From: Mytilus edulis
Lineage: Eukaryota > Mollusca > Bivalvia > Mytilida > Mytilidae
Reading direction: 5' to 3'
Assembly (NCBI RefSeq): GCF_963676685.1
Contig: NC_092344.1
Location: 56,752,830-56,816,829 of the forward strand
DNA length: 64,000 nt
In this document: in pieces, positions 1 to 12,109 of the stretch
Layout of the letters: each line of letters starts with the position of its first letter
How positions within the stretch are numbered: the first letter of the stretch is position 1
Translations under genes and position numbers: made by a program
The notes under the pieces: model-generated
Seen by the model: only the letters and a program-made list of their open reading frames with translations
Database searches by the model: none
Told to the model about the DNA's origin: nothing

Positions 1-768
1 AAATGTTCCCTATTCCACTTTCATTTTCGTTTACGTATACGTACAATGCCATCAATGCAATAACAACAGATTTTATAAATAATAATACGTAGGTCATGTC
101 TTAAAAGTTATTTCTTCAATAAATTACTTATTAAAAAGTTGATTTATAAATCATACAGTCAGTTGATATGTTTGTGTGGTTGTTAAAACAGCTATGACCC
201 ACATGAAACAAAAGGAGATATTTCAAATATGATCGATAAGCAGTCCGGTAAGACAGAGAAAGGTGAACTTTACATTTAAATCAAATGGGCATAATGCATT
301 AATGCATTGGTATAGGTAAAGCAAAATTATTTAAAAAAAACTATTGTTTATCAAGGAACACAACTGAATGATAAATTTACATAAATTTCATAGATAAATC
401 TCAACCGTATATAATGAGAATTTGAGTCTAATCGGTGAACGTGAATTTGACAACTAATAATTATTAATGACCCTTACAATTGAGCTTAAACACAATCATT
501 TGATGATTAAATAAATAAACATCTAAACAAGTCGACACTGAATTTATATCCAAGTTGTGACAATTTGGCTTATGCTATAGTCAATGGATGTTATTGGTGC
601 CTATGTGTCAACATTTCGGTTTCCATACAAAGTCTTTTAAGCCATAAATAACGTGTTAACTCAATTTGGCTTGATTATGGCCCATGTGTTAAAGAAACTT
701 CTATTATTGTTTGTTCAATAGGACAAAGGTCAATGTCACAGAAGTTAAGCTTAAAAGTCTAAAACAAT

Positions 769-812
769 ATAAACAATATCAACAATATCAACAATATCAA
801 CAATATCAACCC
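769..812. repeat. 9 bp microsatellite (ACAATATCA)n
   Basis: About five tandem copies of ACAATATCA, the first slightly diverged. A simple repeat with no sign of coding use. Confidence 0.85.
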
Positions 813-1689
813 CTCAGAAAACTTATAGACAACTTCAGCGCAAGACACAGTTTTATATTGACATTAATTTACCAAACAATGTAAGATCGGAATCGATACC
901 ACCCGAAATCTCAAACCAAAATTCTGCTAACAATTTAGAAATGCCCTCAAGCGTGTAGTCCCATTAATACATTAATATCACATAAACTAAATGTGCTTAT
1001 GGTTTTATCTGAATATGAAAAAATATATGACAATTGTAAAAGTAAAAAGTCAAATAAAAATTGTGATTTTTTTTTAATAAATAAATTGTTATTAATTTTA
1101 AAGCAATACCACACAGGCATGCACCGACACGTAATCTTTCTTATACATCATTGCCTCTCAAATAATTAGCTTTGAGCGTTCCTGGTGAATATCAATCCAG
1201 AAAAGCGCATCGGATGCATAGCATTTATATTGTGTTGTTTTCTTCTTATTTTTTAATGTGAAAGCATTGTCAAAACTTATGTAGGAGAAGTAGAGATTTG
1301 AATTTTTGAGGATTTTTTCTATGTATTGTTTTAGGAACCATACGTTCAACTTTTACTGTTCCTATTTATCTGTTCAATAACTCAGTAGAGTTTGGTTTTT
1401 CTAACCTCTTTGACGATTAAGCTCATTATCAAGAACCACTGAAAGCAAGTAGTGTTTTGCACATCTCAGTTTAATGTATGATTACCGAATATGCCCATGT
1501 ATAATATATTATAATTCATCTTAAAAGTACATCTGAATGCATAAGATAGACGAATAACATAGTTCACCGTTCCGACATGTAGAACATAATTCATTTAGAG
1601 TATTTAATGGTTTCAAAAGGTCCACCAATGCATTGTGATCGGTTTATTTCATTATAAAAAATGGACGTCTTACCAACGTAAATAAATGC

Positions 1690-1890
1690 AACAGTAGTAT
1701 ACCGCTGTTCGACATTCATACATCGATAGAGAAAAAAACGAATCCGGTTTACAAACTAAAACTGAGGGAACGTATCAAATATAAGAGAACTACGACACTG
1801 CATTAAAATGTAACACATACAGAAACGAACTATAATATAACAATGGCCATTTTCTTGACTTGGTACAGGGCATTTTAAGAAAACGGTATT
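1690..1890. repeat. dispersed repeat relic, related to 13460-13760
   Basis: The stretch CCGCTGTTCGACATTCATAC at 1701 and the text after it match, in inverted sense, the block at 13480-13560. A second piece, GGTACAGGGCATTTTAAGAA at 1864, matches 13603 in direct sense. The mixed orientations suggest a rearranged or composite element. Family not identified. Confidence 0.5.
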
Positions 1891-2476
1891 TTGGAAGACA
1901 TTATACATTTGTTTTGGCAGTTATCAAAGGGCCTTGGGAAACTGTATCTGTATGTTTCTAATAATTCTTTCAATATTCAGAATAAAATATTAACAGTTAC
2001 ATAAAGGTATAGTCATATCTTAGTAATTAAGTAGATCGTAAAGTAAAAAAAAAAGAATTTCTTCAATCTGCGACTAATATCTATTTGTCCTAACTACGAG
2101 GTATTTGAAAGAGAAAAATAACGTGAGGCTCTTGTATGGTACTTTATTGTTTTCAGTGATACAGTGCTATCATAAGCTGTAACTGTGGTGAGATTTTCAA
2201 ACCTGTATAAGAATTCGGTATATTGAATTAAGAAATATATCGCTGGACCTTGTGGCATTATAAAAACAAATGTTACATCAAGAATGCCGTAAAACCATTT
2301 TGGATAGCTGTCTCATTGACTTTCGGAAGTAGAAACAATCATTAGGAGCATCAAAGAAAACGAAGATTCATATTATATACATTTTTTTTTTTTTTTTTTT
2401 TATTTTGTTCGAAAGTATACAGAAAGTCATAACTTTTAAGTTACTAAGTTAAGAAATCTTAAACATATACTATCAA

Positions 2477-2482
2477 TTTATT
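2477..2482 (-). promoter_or_regulatory. AATAAA overlapping the C1q stop codon
   Basis: On the minus strand the last codons read AAA TAA ATT, so AATAAA spans the stop. If it is the real polyadenylation signal the 3' UTR would be very short. An A-tract lies about 80 bases further downstream (2383-2400). Not proven. Confidence 0.3.
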
Positions 2483-4415
2483 TAGTTGCATGTATGAGAT
2501 ATCCAGAAAACATGCTGTACCAATATCCTTTGCCCGTGTTAATGTATCCGTTTCCGCTACGGCCACATCTGACGTAAACTTTGTCTCCCTTTTCCAGATT
2601 TAACACCATATTAGCTGTTCCTTCATTATAACCAGTACCAGGATATACAGATACCAAAGGGGTTTGATTCTGCCAAAGAAAAACCCATAAGTTCTTCCCA
2701 CTGCTTGACATTACCGTGAAGGAGAATTGATACACGCCTTTAAAAGGCGCCTTGAATATCCCAGTATTCGGGTCATAATCGTTTCCATTGTTTGTCCACA
2801 CTTTGTCGAACTGCAAAATTTCGGTGGCACCAAGAACTTTAGCATTCGTCATTGATGCACTAAAGGCAGGAATCTCTTTTGGTTTTTGATGGCTGCAATT
2901 ATCTGGAAGAAAAAATCTCGATTAGTAAACAGGTGAACGTTTCTCAGTCTATTTTGCATAATTCAATTACTATTTCTAATGTCCGCCAAGAAGAGTAAAA
3001 GATCAAGTTATTGCACGAATTATAAAGGCAATAATTTCTCGACATTTATATTATTCAATAAAATACAACTCATGAATTTTCTTCTGTCAAATTTGAATTT
3101 TCTGTATTCACGTGACCTTTTGAGAGTTTTTAACTTTGATAAAAAGATATCTTGATTTAAATCATTCCACTTCACAACCTATTTCATTTCAGTGACACTC
3201 GCGGACATATTACCGATGGTTGCTTTAACATTACCGTGAATGATGTTATTCATACTTCACACAATTTTGTTATTTACATTCTTGATTCGACAAAATAGAA
3301 TAACTTGCTTTAAACTGTTCCTTTACAAAACAAATTTCATTATCATCATTTATTCAACGCAGATATTTTACTGATAATTGTTAAAAAATATTATCTAGAA
3401 CACTTATGCATGCCCTTATTACTACATCAATTTTTTTTTAACCATGTTTTTAATCGGACAAAAAAGTTAATTGTTGTAAATTGCGTTGAGTTAAACTGAG
3501 ATAATACATGTTTTTTTTGTTTTTTTTTTGTTTTTTTTTTAGATTAGATCGGTCTACCATTATTGAGTGGTCATTAAAACAGACTTTTTACCATCCTACA
3601 AATGTGTAATTTTATAAATTTAACCTTAATTAAAATTCCATTTTCTTTAAATCTGTCGTCGAAAAGTAAGTTACTTTTAAATTCCAATTTCTTTAAATCT
3701 GTCGACAAAAAGTACTTACCAGATCCTGTAGATTTGAACAGCTTTTCTAAAATATTCTCTACCATTGAACACTCTGGAATAAATATTAAAGTGAACGTCG
3801 ATACAAAAGACAAATTCCAATTTTATTTTTATGTAACACTTTATTTATTTAGGTATTGTTGAGGGTTTCAGTTCGATTGAGCAAGCAACACTGAACCGAC
3901 AAATTGAAACATATCAATATCAAGGTTGTTGACTTTTTTACCTATTGTGTCTGGTTTTTGTTGTTGTTCATGCATCGTTGTCAATATAATGAAATTTGAT
4001 GCAACTGTCATACATATTAGAGGTGTAGCTAGCTATAAAACTATTTTCTACATCAAAAAATGCCTGTCACAAGTCAGGAAGATGACAGTTGTTATCCATT
4101 CGTTGAATGTGTTTGAGCTCAGTATTTTTGTGATTTTACTTCTGACATAATAAAAAATATGCATGGTTTCTATAGGTTTGTTTAAACCAATGATATTCCT
4201 AGAAGTTTATATAAAGTAAGATAATGAGCCATATCAAATATGATCTTATCGCTTTGTTTACACTCTGTCAACAGAATTTGCAAACGAAATCAAAAGATAC
4301 CATGCATCAAGTTAAAGTTGAAATTTAAATTATACTTACTGAAAGTACAGCCACCATCAACCAAGATCACATGACAAACTGCAACAAGTAGAAAAAGAGT
4401 TGGTGTAAACCTCAT
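2478..4415 (-). CDS. secreted C1q-domain protein, two exons
   Basis: Exon 1 is 4340-4415 and exon 2 is 2478-2902, both on the minus strand. The donor reads CA|GTAAGT and the acceptor TTCTTCCAG|AT; joining them keeps frame (phase 1) and gives 166 residues. Residues 1-21 form a signal peptide (MRFTPTLFLLVAVCHVILVDG). A short linker with two cysteines (C23, C29) follows. The C1q globular domain runs from about residue 38 (AFSAS) to near the end (FSGYLI) and has the aromatic-rich strands typical of the family, such as GIFKAPFKGVYQFSF. There is no collagen stretch, so it is an sghC1q-type protein. Bivalves carry hundreds of these; many act as soluble lectin-like pattern receptors, but the ligand here is unknown. 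An AATAAA overlaps the stop codon. The start is supported by the signal peptide. Confidence 0.88.
2903..4339 (-). other. C1q gene intron with a dispersed repeat
   Basis: A 1437 bp phase-1 intron with GT-AG ends on the minus strand. It holds T-rich runs near 3510-3540, a short direct duplication at 3640-3710 (two similar copies ending in TTTCTTTAAATCTGTCG), and a dispersed repeat at 4027-4146 that recurs at 63779-63955. Confidence 0.7.
4027..4146 (+). repeat. dispersed repeat, family shared with 63779-63955 and 19435-19495
   Basis: The block starting TAGCTAGCTATAAAAC and containing CAAGTCAGGAAGATGACAGT resembles 63779-63955. Its end, CAGTATTTTTGTGATTTTAC, resembles 19465-19490. Non-coding; family not named. 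Confidence 0.7.
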
Positions 4416-5989
4416 GATGCACTGCTAATACTTACACTTGAGTAAAGTATCCACAATAAACAACCATACTTATTTCTACGTTTATTTTACAGCTGTTGAA
4501 ATGTGATCTTTTAATTAACTTTGGTCACGATAGGTTTATCACGAAAGTAGACTTTTTCAGTCCTGATAGATTTTAAAACAATACAGTTTAATTTGTCAAT
4601 TAGAGAGCACTGCGAAGTCATGTGTCTATGTTGGTAAAGGCTTGTATGTAGCTTATACATCTATGATGTCTTTCAGTAAAAAAATATCATACCAATACAT
4701 GGTCAAATATATGTGAAATTGTTATAAAGCAGATGTCGCATAGCTTTTTGCATATGATATAGAACCGGCATTGCGCTTTTGAAACTGACCCTGTTTAGCT
4801 AAACACTTTTTATTGTAAGAATCATCTCCCCATACATTGTTTTTCTTGTGTATGAAACTCCTTCGCAACCATTAAAAATAACGACAAATTAATTTCACAA
4901 ATTTACGCGTTATATCCTTAGGATCTTAAAAATAATGTTGACCGAAGCGGTCCGGAAACTTCATTTGAGAGTTATTTCCCCTTCTGTAAATAACATAAGT
5001 AAAATTTAACAGTAATTGGTAAACCATAAGTGATAGAGACATAGGGTCTTTTGATTAGGACCTTGATCCAAAAGAAAAGAAAAGAAAATAGGGTTAAGGT
5101 CAAAGTTCAAGGTCATTTCTAAATTTTGATTTTGGTTTATTTTCAACTCTTTTTAAACCCCATATCGACAATATGTTTTTACATAATTGTTAGATTCGAC
5201 ATTTCGTAACACATACTTTTTGTTAAAAGGGTACGCTAACATTAAATTAGAGTTTTCTCCCCTTTTTTATTTGAAAATATGCGTGTGGTGATATAACTCA
5301 TTAACCACATATAATTAAGACCTAGGGTCTTTTGATTTGATTATAATGGTATATGACCTTTAAATTATGCTCAAGGTCATAGTCTAATTTGACGATTTAG
5401 ATTTTGACCTTTGCTTTAACCTCATATGTTTACATGATAAAGCCACGAGACTTTTTGCATGAGATTTCAAACCATTTAACCTTGAAAAATCTAACCGGAA
5501 GTTACCTTGTGAAAACCGGAAGTAGTTTGTTTTTAACTTATCTAACATTAAATTATAAGAACCAGATGTTTCAGTATCAAGTAAACATTCAAGTAATACC
5601 GGAAGTTATATTTTTCAAACTTTAAGTAGCAAATCATCTTCCTTATCTAAAAATAATTGTATAGAAACCATATATTTTTTAAATCAGCGTACAATAAGCT
5701 ATCATTTGACGCTGGAAATGACATTTTAAACCTAATTTTACTTTTTTTTTTATATCAAATTACATGATTTTATGGTGGAAAGACCTTGTTGTTAATTCTA
5801 TCAGTTATCCTATATTTGTTTTAAGATCTTAAATGTGTATTATAAAGACTAAATACTTTCTAAAAAAAGCGGTAAAACTGAACATTGGGACAAAATTTGT
5901 AACATATATAAGGGATTAAAATATAAAATAATTAATAGAATTATATATCCTAATAATGAATAATGTCAAGTTTGGTTTAATTTGGCCAA

Positions 5990-6620
5990 GTTGTTAATTT
6001 AAAAGCAGGTATATTCCCTTGTAGTCTTACAATTGTTACTAAAGACCCCTTATCATTATTTAGATAATTTTTCAAGTTGTGACCAATTGAAATTGGTTTT
6101 TTTTACAATTTTCCTTTAGACTTCTATAGTAAACCGCTATGTTCTATTTGTAGCATTTGGCGGCCATGTTTGTTAGATGACAGGGTCATCGGATACATTT
6201 TCAATCAAGATACGCTATTTAAAATGATGGCTTAGTGGTATTCTTTTGGCCCAGTAGAAGTAAAAAAATACAAAAAAAATGCTATAAAGGGCAATGACTC
6301 CTCGTGACAATTTTAGTCATTAGACTTATTTGTAGTTCATACTTTGCTGAACACTATTGCTATTTACAGATTATCACTACTTATAATGATATTTGAGATA
6401 ATAACGAAAAACTACAAATTTTCAATTCATAGGCATCAACCCAACAACAGCTTGTCTGATGTGTCTGCCAATTTCAGGGATATAAATCTAAACCTGATGA
6501 ACATTTTTATACCTTGTCAAGTTTTCTCTAAACTCTTTGATTTCAGAGATATTTTTAAAACTATATACCCTAAGGATGATTATGGTCAAGTTTGGTTATT
6601 TGGACCAGGTGAGCTAAAAA
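5990..6620 (+). repeat. diverged copy of the 31.84-33.32 kb element
   Basis: It shares landmarks with the later element in the same order: GCTATAAAGGGCAATGACTC, a piece like CAACCCAACAAC followed by TTGTCTGAT, ATTTCAGGG, and the terminal CCAGGTGAGCTAAAAATAAT. It is older than the later copies and lacks the 5' end with the GGCTCTAAAGAGCC palindrome. Confidence 0.7.
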
Positions 6621-6884
6621 TAATATGTTTGTGATTTACTCTACACCGGACTGACGCGTTAAGTTAGTTGTCTATAGTGCTTGCTTTTTCAGTTAACCAG
6701 AAGGAATGTTAAACTACCTATGCATTTTGTTCTGACAAAAATCAAGGAGACTTTGTTCTCACCTCTATGTACCACATACAGAGCAATGAAAAAAAATATA
6801 CCAGTTTGAATTTCTTTGGATGACAGGTCATGATTTGCATTATGACCTGAAATCCAGCTCTAGGTTCGTATATCGAATAAAGAG

Positions 6885-6990
6885 AGAGGCGAAATATATC
6901 AAAGAAGCATTCAAACTCATAAGTCGAAAATAAACCGACAACGCAATGGCTTAAAAAGCAGAAGATAAACAGACAAACAACACTAGGAAG
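6885..6990 (+). repeat. dispersed repeat (family of 11871-12042)
   Basis: The stretch with CAAACTCATAAGTCGAAAAT and ACCGACAACGCAATGGC is the reverse complement of the insertion found in the broken exon at 11871-12042. It also resembles 18255-18435. Confidence 0.7.
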
Positions 6991-8849
6991 AGGTATCGAT
7001 TAATATGATATCAACCTTGGAAATGAAAATAATGCTTTATAAATTATGTGCATTTGAAGCGATTTTCTTGGTTATCATTCATCAGGAACGCTCAAAAACC
7101 GTTTTGAAAACAAATGATTTGAAAATAAGCTGAAACGTTAGGAGCTCAATGGTTATAAAGGGCTCCAAAAAAGTTAGTTTACTATGCCTGATGAACTGAT
7201 CGGGAAATTTTGAGAAAAAGATGTTCAAACATAATGTCAATTAAGAGTCGACAACAATAAGATATGCATTGCCCTTGTATATATTGTTGTAAACCATTTT
7301 ATTTACAAATATTGCAACTTTTATGTATTCTGTAAAATTTGGCAAGAAGCTAACCAACTTATATTAAAAAAAAAAAACCCCAAAAAACCAATATTGATTT
7401 GCCCCATTTTTTTATTGGTTTTGTTCATTCGTTATCACATAGCAAAATGTTGCCAAAACGCTTGTCTGGCGTACCAAATTATCTGCCTGGTATCTTAATG
7501 ATTTTTTCCCAAAACAATCTAACCCAGTTCTTACTGTAGTTTTGTGTTTTTTCCCTCTCTCCATTTTGAGTATTCCCGAAAGATTATTTTAACCGCTACC
7601 GTACTGTATTTATAATGGCAAAATCCCGAATTTGAGTCTACGGGATGATCATATATTTAAAACTGGGAAAGGAACAAAACTTATCTTATAATTATATTGC
7701 TTCCCCGAAAACGTGTTAATTTTAGAACCACGTTTCGTTTTTATTATTTTCTTTCAAAAATGCCACTCATTTGTAGTAATTCAAATATTTTTCCGCGAAC
7801 ACGTCAATACGGTTGCTTTTTTATAATGAACTTTATTCCGGAGAGTGGAGCTTATATTACATTTTAGTTTTTAATAACATCAAGTTTAGAGGTTACGTCA
7901 ATAAAGATAAGGGTATATTAATCATATAGAAATAAAACTGAAAATGCAAAATGTACAATTTACACAATTGTAACTCGACAAATCGTAGATTTTGTTTAAC
8001 TACCAAAGCATTGTATCTTCGATTAGGTTTTGCGGAACACTTCAATTTGGGTTTATATCTAAAACGTATCAATAACCTACTATCTTTGTCGAGGTTTTAA
8101 ATATTAATGTATATTAGCAATAGGTTTGCTATACATTTTACTACAAAACAAAAATAAAACGAGAAAAAATAGCATACTAGTATACTATTATCTTTTTTTT
8201 CATAATTTCGTAAAACTAACACCTCATGTGTCTTGTTTTTAAATACACAAGGTGTTGGGGAATTTTGATATAGTGACTCCAACTTCTTTTGAAACAGATC
8301 AAATTTTACATCTAATTCGAAAAAAAATCAACAAATACTTTTAGAATTGACAAATAATGAAATTAATATCAATAATGGTTACAACAGAAATAATCACAAT
8401 AAATATCATAAATGTACGCTTCTACTTTTCTGCTTGTTTGCCGACTATTCATTCTTTAAATGTGTTTCAAGTACAATTGATACAAATATCTTTTGAATTG
8501 AGCTTTTTTAATAAATCTTATGAACTGTTTGTCTTGTGTAAGACGATTACATAATAACGGACGAATTTTATCAACAAAATCTAAAATACTTATTTTACCT
8601 ATGCTAACATTACTGCGCTATATATCTATTTAACTAGAATAATAAGATGAGGTTGGAAGATGAGATAACGATACATTTAAATTAAAGTCCAAATGAAAAA
8701 GATTTTAACCATTTGTTGTCACCGTACGATGTTTAATGATATGTATAAAATATATGTATACAAATGTATTCAATTTAAAGAACGATTTTTTATACATTTC
8801 TTATCTAAGGCCGATTGATTTTCTTTAAACCTTGAAATATTACGTATTT

Positions 8850-9165
8850 CCATTCAAAATGAAAGATAAATACTACCATGCCAACACAGTACTAAAATAG
8901 AGAAAGCTGGTAAGTGTTTTGTTAGTGTTTTCAATTGAAGTATACTCATATTCGAAAATTCGGAAGTAAACCTCACAGAGGCAAATTTCATACATGGATT
9001 TAAAACAAACACTTGTTCGAGAAAGGTGATTGTAGTTAAACTCATGATACATGCGCACATTGAGTACACAGGGCAAATGGTGCGCATCATTGTACAGACG
9101 TCCTGAGTTTGAACATCCCAATTTATATCTCAATTTTTGCGGAAATCTCAGTCTACTCAGTCTAT
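8850..9165 (+). repeat. duplicate of the region upstream of the STAND gene
   Basis: CATGCCAACACAGTACTAAAATAGAGAAAG and the following bases resemble 14625-14690 (CATGCCAACACAATAACAAAG and onward). Together with the broken exon at 11844 this marks a second copy of the 5' flank of the intact gene, now split by an inserted element (9168-10065). Confidence 0.6.
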
Positions 9166-9167
9166 AT

Positions 9168-10065
9168 ATGTCAGTTAACTGTTAGTAATTGTTATTTATG
9201 TATTATTGTCATTTTGTTTATTTTGGTTACATCTTCAGATTCGGACTTCTCTTGAACTGAATTTTAATATGCGTATTGTTAACCATGTACTTTTCTACAT
9301 TGGCTTGAGGTAAAGGGGGAGGGTTGAAATCTCATAAACATGTTTTTAAACCTGCCGCTTTTTTGCGCCTGTCTCAAGTAAGGAGCTTCTGGCCTTTGTT
9401 AGTCTTGTATTATTTTTAATTCTAGTTTCTTGTGTACAATTTGGAGTTTAGTATGGCGTTCATTATCACTGAACTAGTATATTTATTTGTTTAGGGGCCA
9501 GCTGGCGTAAATATCATATTTTAATCCTGGTATATATGATGAGTTTATTTTCCCATTTTTACGGGAAAAATCATAGTTTATTCATAAAATTGAGAATAGA
9601 AATGGGAAATGTGCCAAAGAGACAACAACCCGACCATAGAACACACAACAGCAGAAGGTCACCAACAGGTCTTCAATCCAGCGAGAAATTCCCGCACCCG
9701 GAGGCGTCTTTCAGCTGGCCCCTTAACGAATATATATACTAGTTTAGTTATAATGAATGCCATACTATAAACTCCAAATTGTACACAAGAAACTTAAATT
9801 AAAAATAATACAAGACTAACAAAGGCTAGAGGCTCCTGACTTGGGACAGCCGCAAAAATGCGGCGGGGTTAAACATGTTTATGAGATCTCAACCCTCCCC
9901 TATACCTCTAGCCAATGTAGAAAAGTATAAAACGCATAACAATACGCACATTAAAATTCAGTTCAAGAGAAATCCGAGTCTGATGTCAGAAGATGTAACC
10001 AAAGAAAATAAACAAAATGACAATAATACATGAATAACAACAGACTACTAGCAGTTAACTGACAT
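9168..10065. mobile_element. non-autonomous DNA element with about 330 bp inverted ends
   Basis: The left end ATGTCAGTTAACTG (9168) mirrors the right end CAGTTAACTGACAT (to 10065). The two arms (about 9168-9500 and 9735-10065) are reverse complements with moderate divergence: both carry the same blocks in mirror order, for example TTCTTGTGTACAATTTGGAG and TCATAAACATGTTT. The loop between contains the repeat that starts ATAAAATTGAGAAT, found also at 32158 and 57107. No transposase frame is present. I could not define a target-site duplication. Confidence 0.8.
9580..9850 (+). repeat. dispersed repeat, copy 1 of the ATAAAATTGAGAATRGAAATG family
   Basis: Contains GTGCCAAAGAGACAACAACC, AGGTCACCAACAGGTCTTCA and GCGAGAAATTCCCGCACC. 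Near-matching copies lie at 32158-32430 and 57107-57300, and a diverged inverted one at 57990-58150. The short open frame across it (9536-9742) is a by-product of the repeat. Confidence 0.85.
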
Positions 10066-10079
10066 GCCAGCTCCAAACT

Positions 10080-11760
10080 TCAATTAAACTAATTGAAATA
10101 TTATGTCTTCATCATATTTCATAGTTGTTTCATCTATCAGATACTCACTTTGAGATATATCAATTAGTTTTTAACCACATATGATTATATTATCACATTA
10201 TTATATTAAAACTAATACATGTAATAGTGCACAGTTTTCACAGAAACCTAACATAAAATGAACTTTCATTATTAATTTACATATAAATCTTAACACATTG
10301 CTATTCAACCTTCTCCAAATTTCACTCTTATGATATATTAATATTAACTGAGCGTTAGCGGGGTGTACACTACGTTCAGATATAATGCCTTCCCATGTTA
10401 AAATGATCAAAGAGCATGACATGAAGAAATTATTTCGATATTACATGTACTAATAGAACAAATACAACATTGTTATAGGTCGAAACGTAAGAAAATGTCG
10501 TGGGAACGTTTTCCGTTTCCGAACCATGAATTATGCACTTTGCTTTTTCAAATTTATTTAATTTAAAATCTAATAGACTAAAAGGATGATGTTTCAATTA
10601 CAATTTATAATAAGATTTATACAAGAAGTAAAAATATACATGTTTATACTTTATTAGGATAAAAATGAAAATAACGGGAACACAAACAGTAAACGAGTAA
10701 ATTTGTGCACATGTGTCGAACATATTTTGTGCTCCATTGCTATTGCTTAATAAAAATTGTAACGAAATACAATATTGATTTTACATATGATTCATTTAGC
10801 TTAGCCATGATTAAAGATATTAGAGAGGCATTAAAAGCAATTAGTCGAAGAAAAGAGTCTAGCCAAATAAAGGGAAAAAAAGTGAAAAAACTAAGAATTA
10901 AACAGAGAAACGTAAGATTAGGTTACTTTACTCTGAAACATTACGAATACGCAAAAATGCATGCAATGGTCTATAGATCTCGGTTTAAACAAATTTCACC
11001 CTGTGTATTGTGTTTCTGCAGTTAATAGTGGCGTTACAATGCATACCATATACCAAATTCAGACAACAATTCCACCCGAACAACTATCAAATGAAGACTG
11101 ATACAACTAACCAAAAGAAAAGAGTAGAAGTGATAGCAAAGCAGTCGTGAAGGATAATTAAATAGTATGTAAATTTCCAAATGGGCTTATCAAATTTATT
11201 AGAAATCAAAATTAAACTATTGATTATTCAAAATTATCATGGACTCGGTGGACTTTGGAATTCTTGGACAAGTTGTTTTTAAATGTAGTTTGGGTAGATT
11301 GAAAAATGATCAGCTACAATGTCATAGAAATAAATTAAATTCGAACACATGCTTAAACAAATTTCTAGCATCATTGTTTTAAAATAACAAAAGACCTATT
11401 GTTTAAATTGATTTTATTCGTTGATGATTTATGAGAAATAGCTGTTTTATTAATTTTATACGGGATTTTGATTTTTTTTTTAAATTGCTTTTTAAAAAAA
11501 TTGGAATATATTCCAATATATTTGTTGTATTAATTTAAACAGATTTTAATTTTTATAAGTAGTTTGGCTTTAGATTTTAGTCTGTTTATATTATAAAAAA
11601 AAATCCATTTTGTTATAATTTTTGAAATAGCTCTCGCCGCTATAAAGCCTTTTGGCTAGTGCGGCGTAAAACAATCACCACTCAATCAATCAATAAAAAA
11701 ATGTGAATTATATAATGTTTTGTTTTTCGATTTGTTACATGTATTCCATAGCACCCTTTT
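10080..11760. other. intergenic, nothing recognised
   Basis: AT-rich. The open frame at 10705-11025 has a Lys/Arg-rich middle, but I see no family resemblance and no splice context that links it to a gene. Confidence 0.5.
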
Positions 11761-11843
11761 TCGTATTTATATCATTGTAGCACTAAAACGGCAAAGAAGC
11801 ATGAAATAGCAGAAACACATAATACCTTGTAGTGAGTGCAAAC

Positions 11844-12107
11844 ATGGATGTAAACAGAAAACGTTCCTTATCACCCCTAGTTTTTGGAGGGGTTCGTGTT
11901 GTTTATTCTTTAGTTTTCTATGTTGTATCATGTGTACTATTGTTTTGTCTGTTTGTCTTTTTCATTTTTAGCCATGGCGTTGTCAGTTTGTTTTAGATTT
12001 ATGAGTTAGACTATCCCTTTGGTATCTTCCGTCCCTCTTTTATTAAAGCGAACAATTTCGCCAAGTTTAGAAGATGAAGATCATGGAAAAAGTTGCTCGT
12101 ACAGCAG
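11844..12107 (+). pseudogene. broken first exon of a STAND-gene paralogue
   Basis: About 80 bp of 5' flank (11761-11843) and the exon itself resemble the intact gene at 15575-15758: ATGGATG at 11844, then AAGCGAACAATTTCGCCAAG, TTTAGAAGATGAAG and AAAGTTGCTCGTACAGCAG before a GT donor at 12108. The copy is split after ten codons by a 172 bp insertion and has lost about 8 bases further on, which shifts the frame. No copies of exons 2-5 follow. It is therefore a relic of a partial duplication upstream of the functional gene. Confidence 0.75.
11871..12042 (-). mobile_element. short repeat inserted in the broken exon
   Basis: A 172 bp block with GCCATGGCGTTGTCAGTTTG and CTTTGGTATCTTCCGTCCCT that is absent from the matching exon at 15659. 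TTA stands on both sides (11868-11870 and 12043-12045), a possible 3 bp target duplication. The same family lies in the other orientation at 6885 and 18255. Confidence 0.7.
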
Positions 12108-12109
12108 GT

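Larger units (their letters stand above)
1..2400. other. intergenic, no gene seen
   Basis: AT-rich sequence with no exon I can support. It holds a 9 bp microsatellite (769-812), a repeat relic around 1690-1890, and at 2383-2400 a run of T (a poly-A tract on the minus strand) lying below the 3' end of the C1q gene. Confidence 0.6.
4480..8840. other. intergenic, repeat relics only
   Basis: No exon with splice sites and recognisable protein was found. Identifiable content is a diverged element relic (5990-6620) and part of a dispersed repeat (6885-6990). Short open frames here (for example at 5404, 6344 and 8357) have low-complexity, AT-driven translations. Confidence 0.55.

Noticed and set aside
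3574-3862. Overlapping open frames on both strands in the C1q intron
   Set aside because: They lie in AT-rich intronic sequence with a local duplication and have no protein-like features.
9536-9742. 68-residue open frame (also at 32148-32369)
   Set aside because: It is the translation of the ATAAAATTGAGAATGG repeat, seen in several non-coding copies with shifts.
10705-11025. 106-residue open frame as a gene
   Set aside because: No recognisable domain, no splice context, and an AT-driven Lys/Arg-rich middle only.
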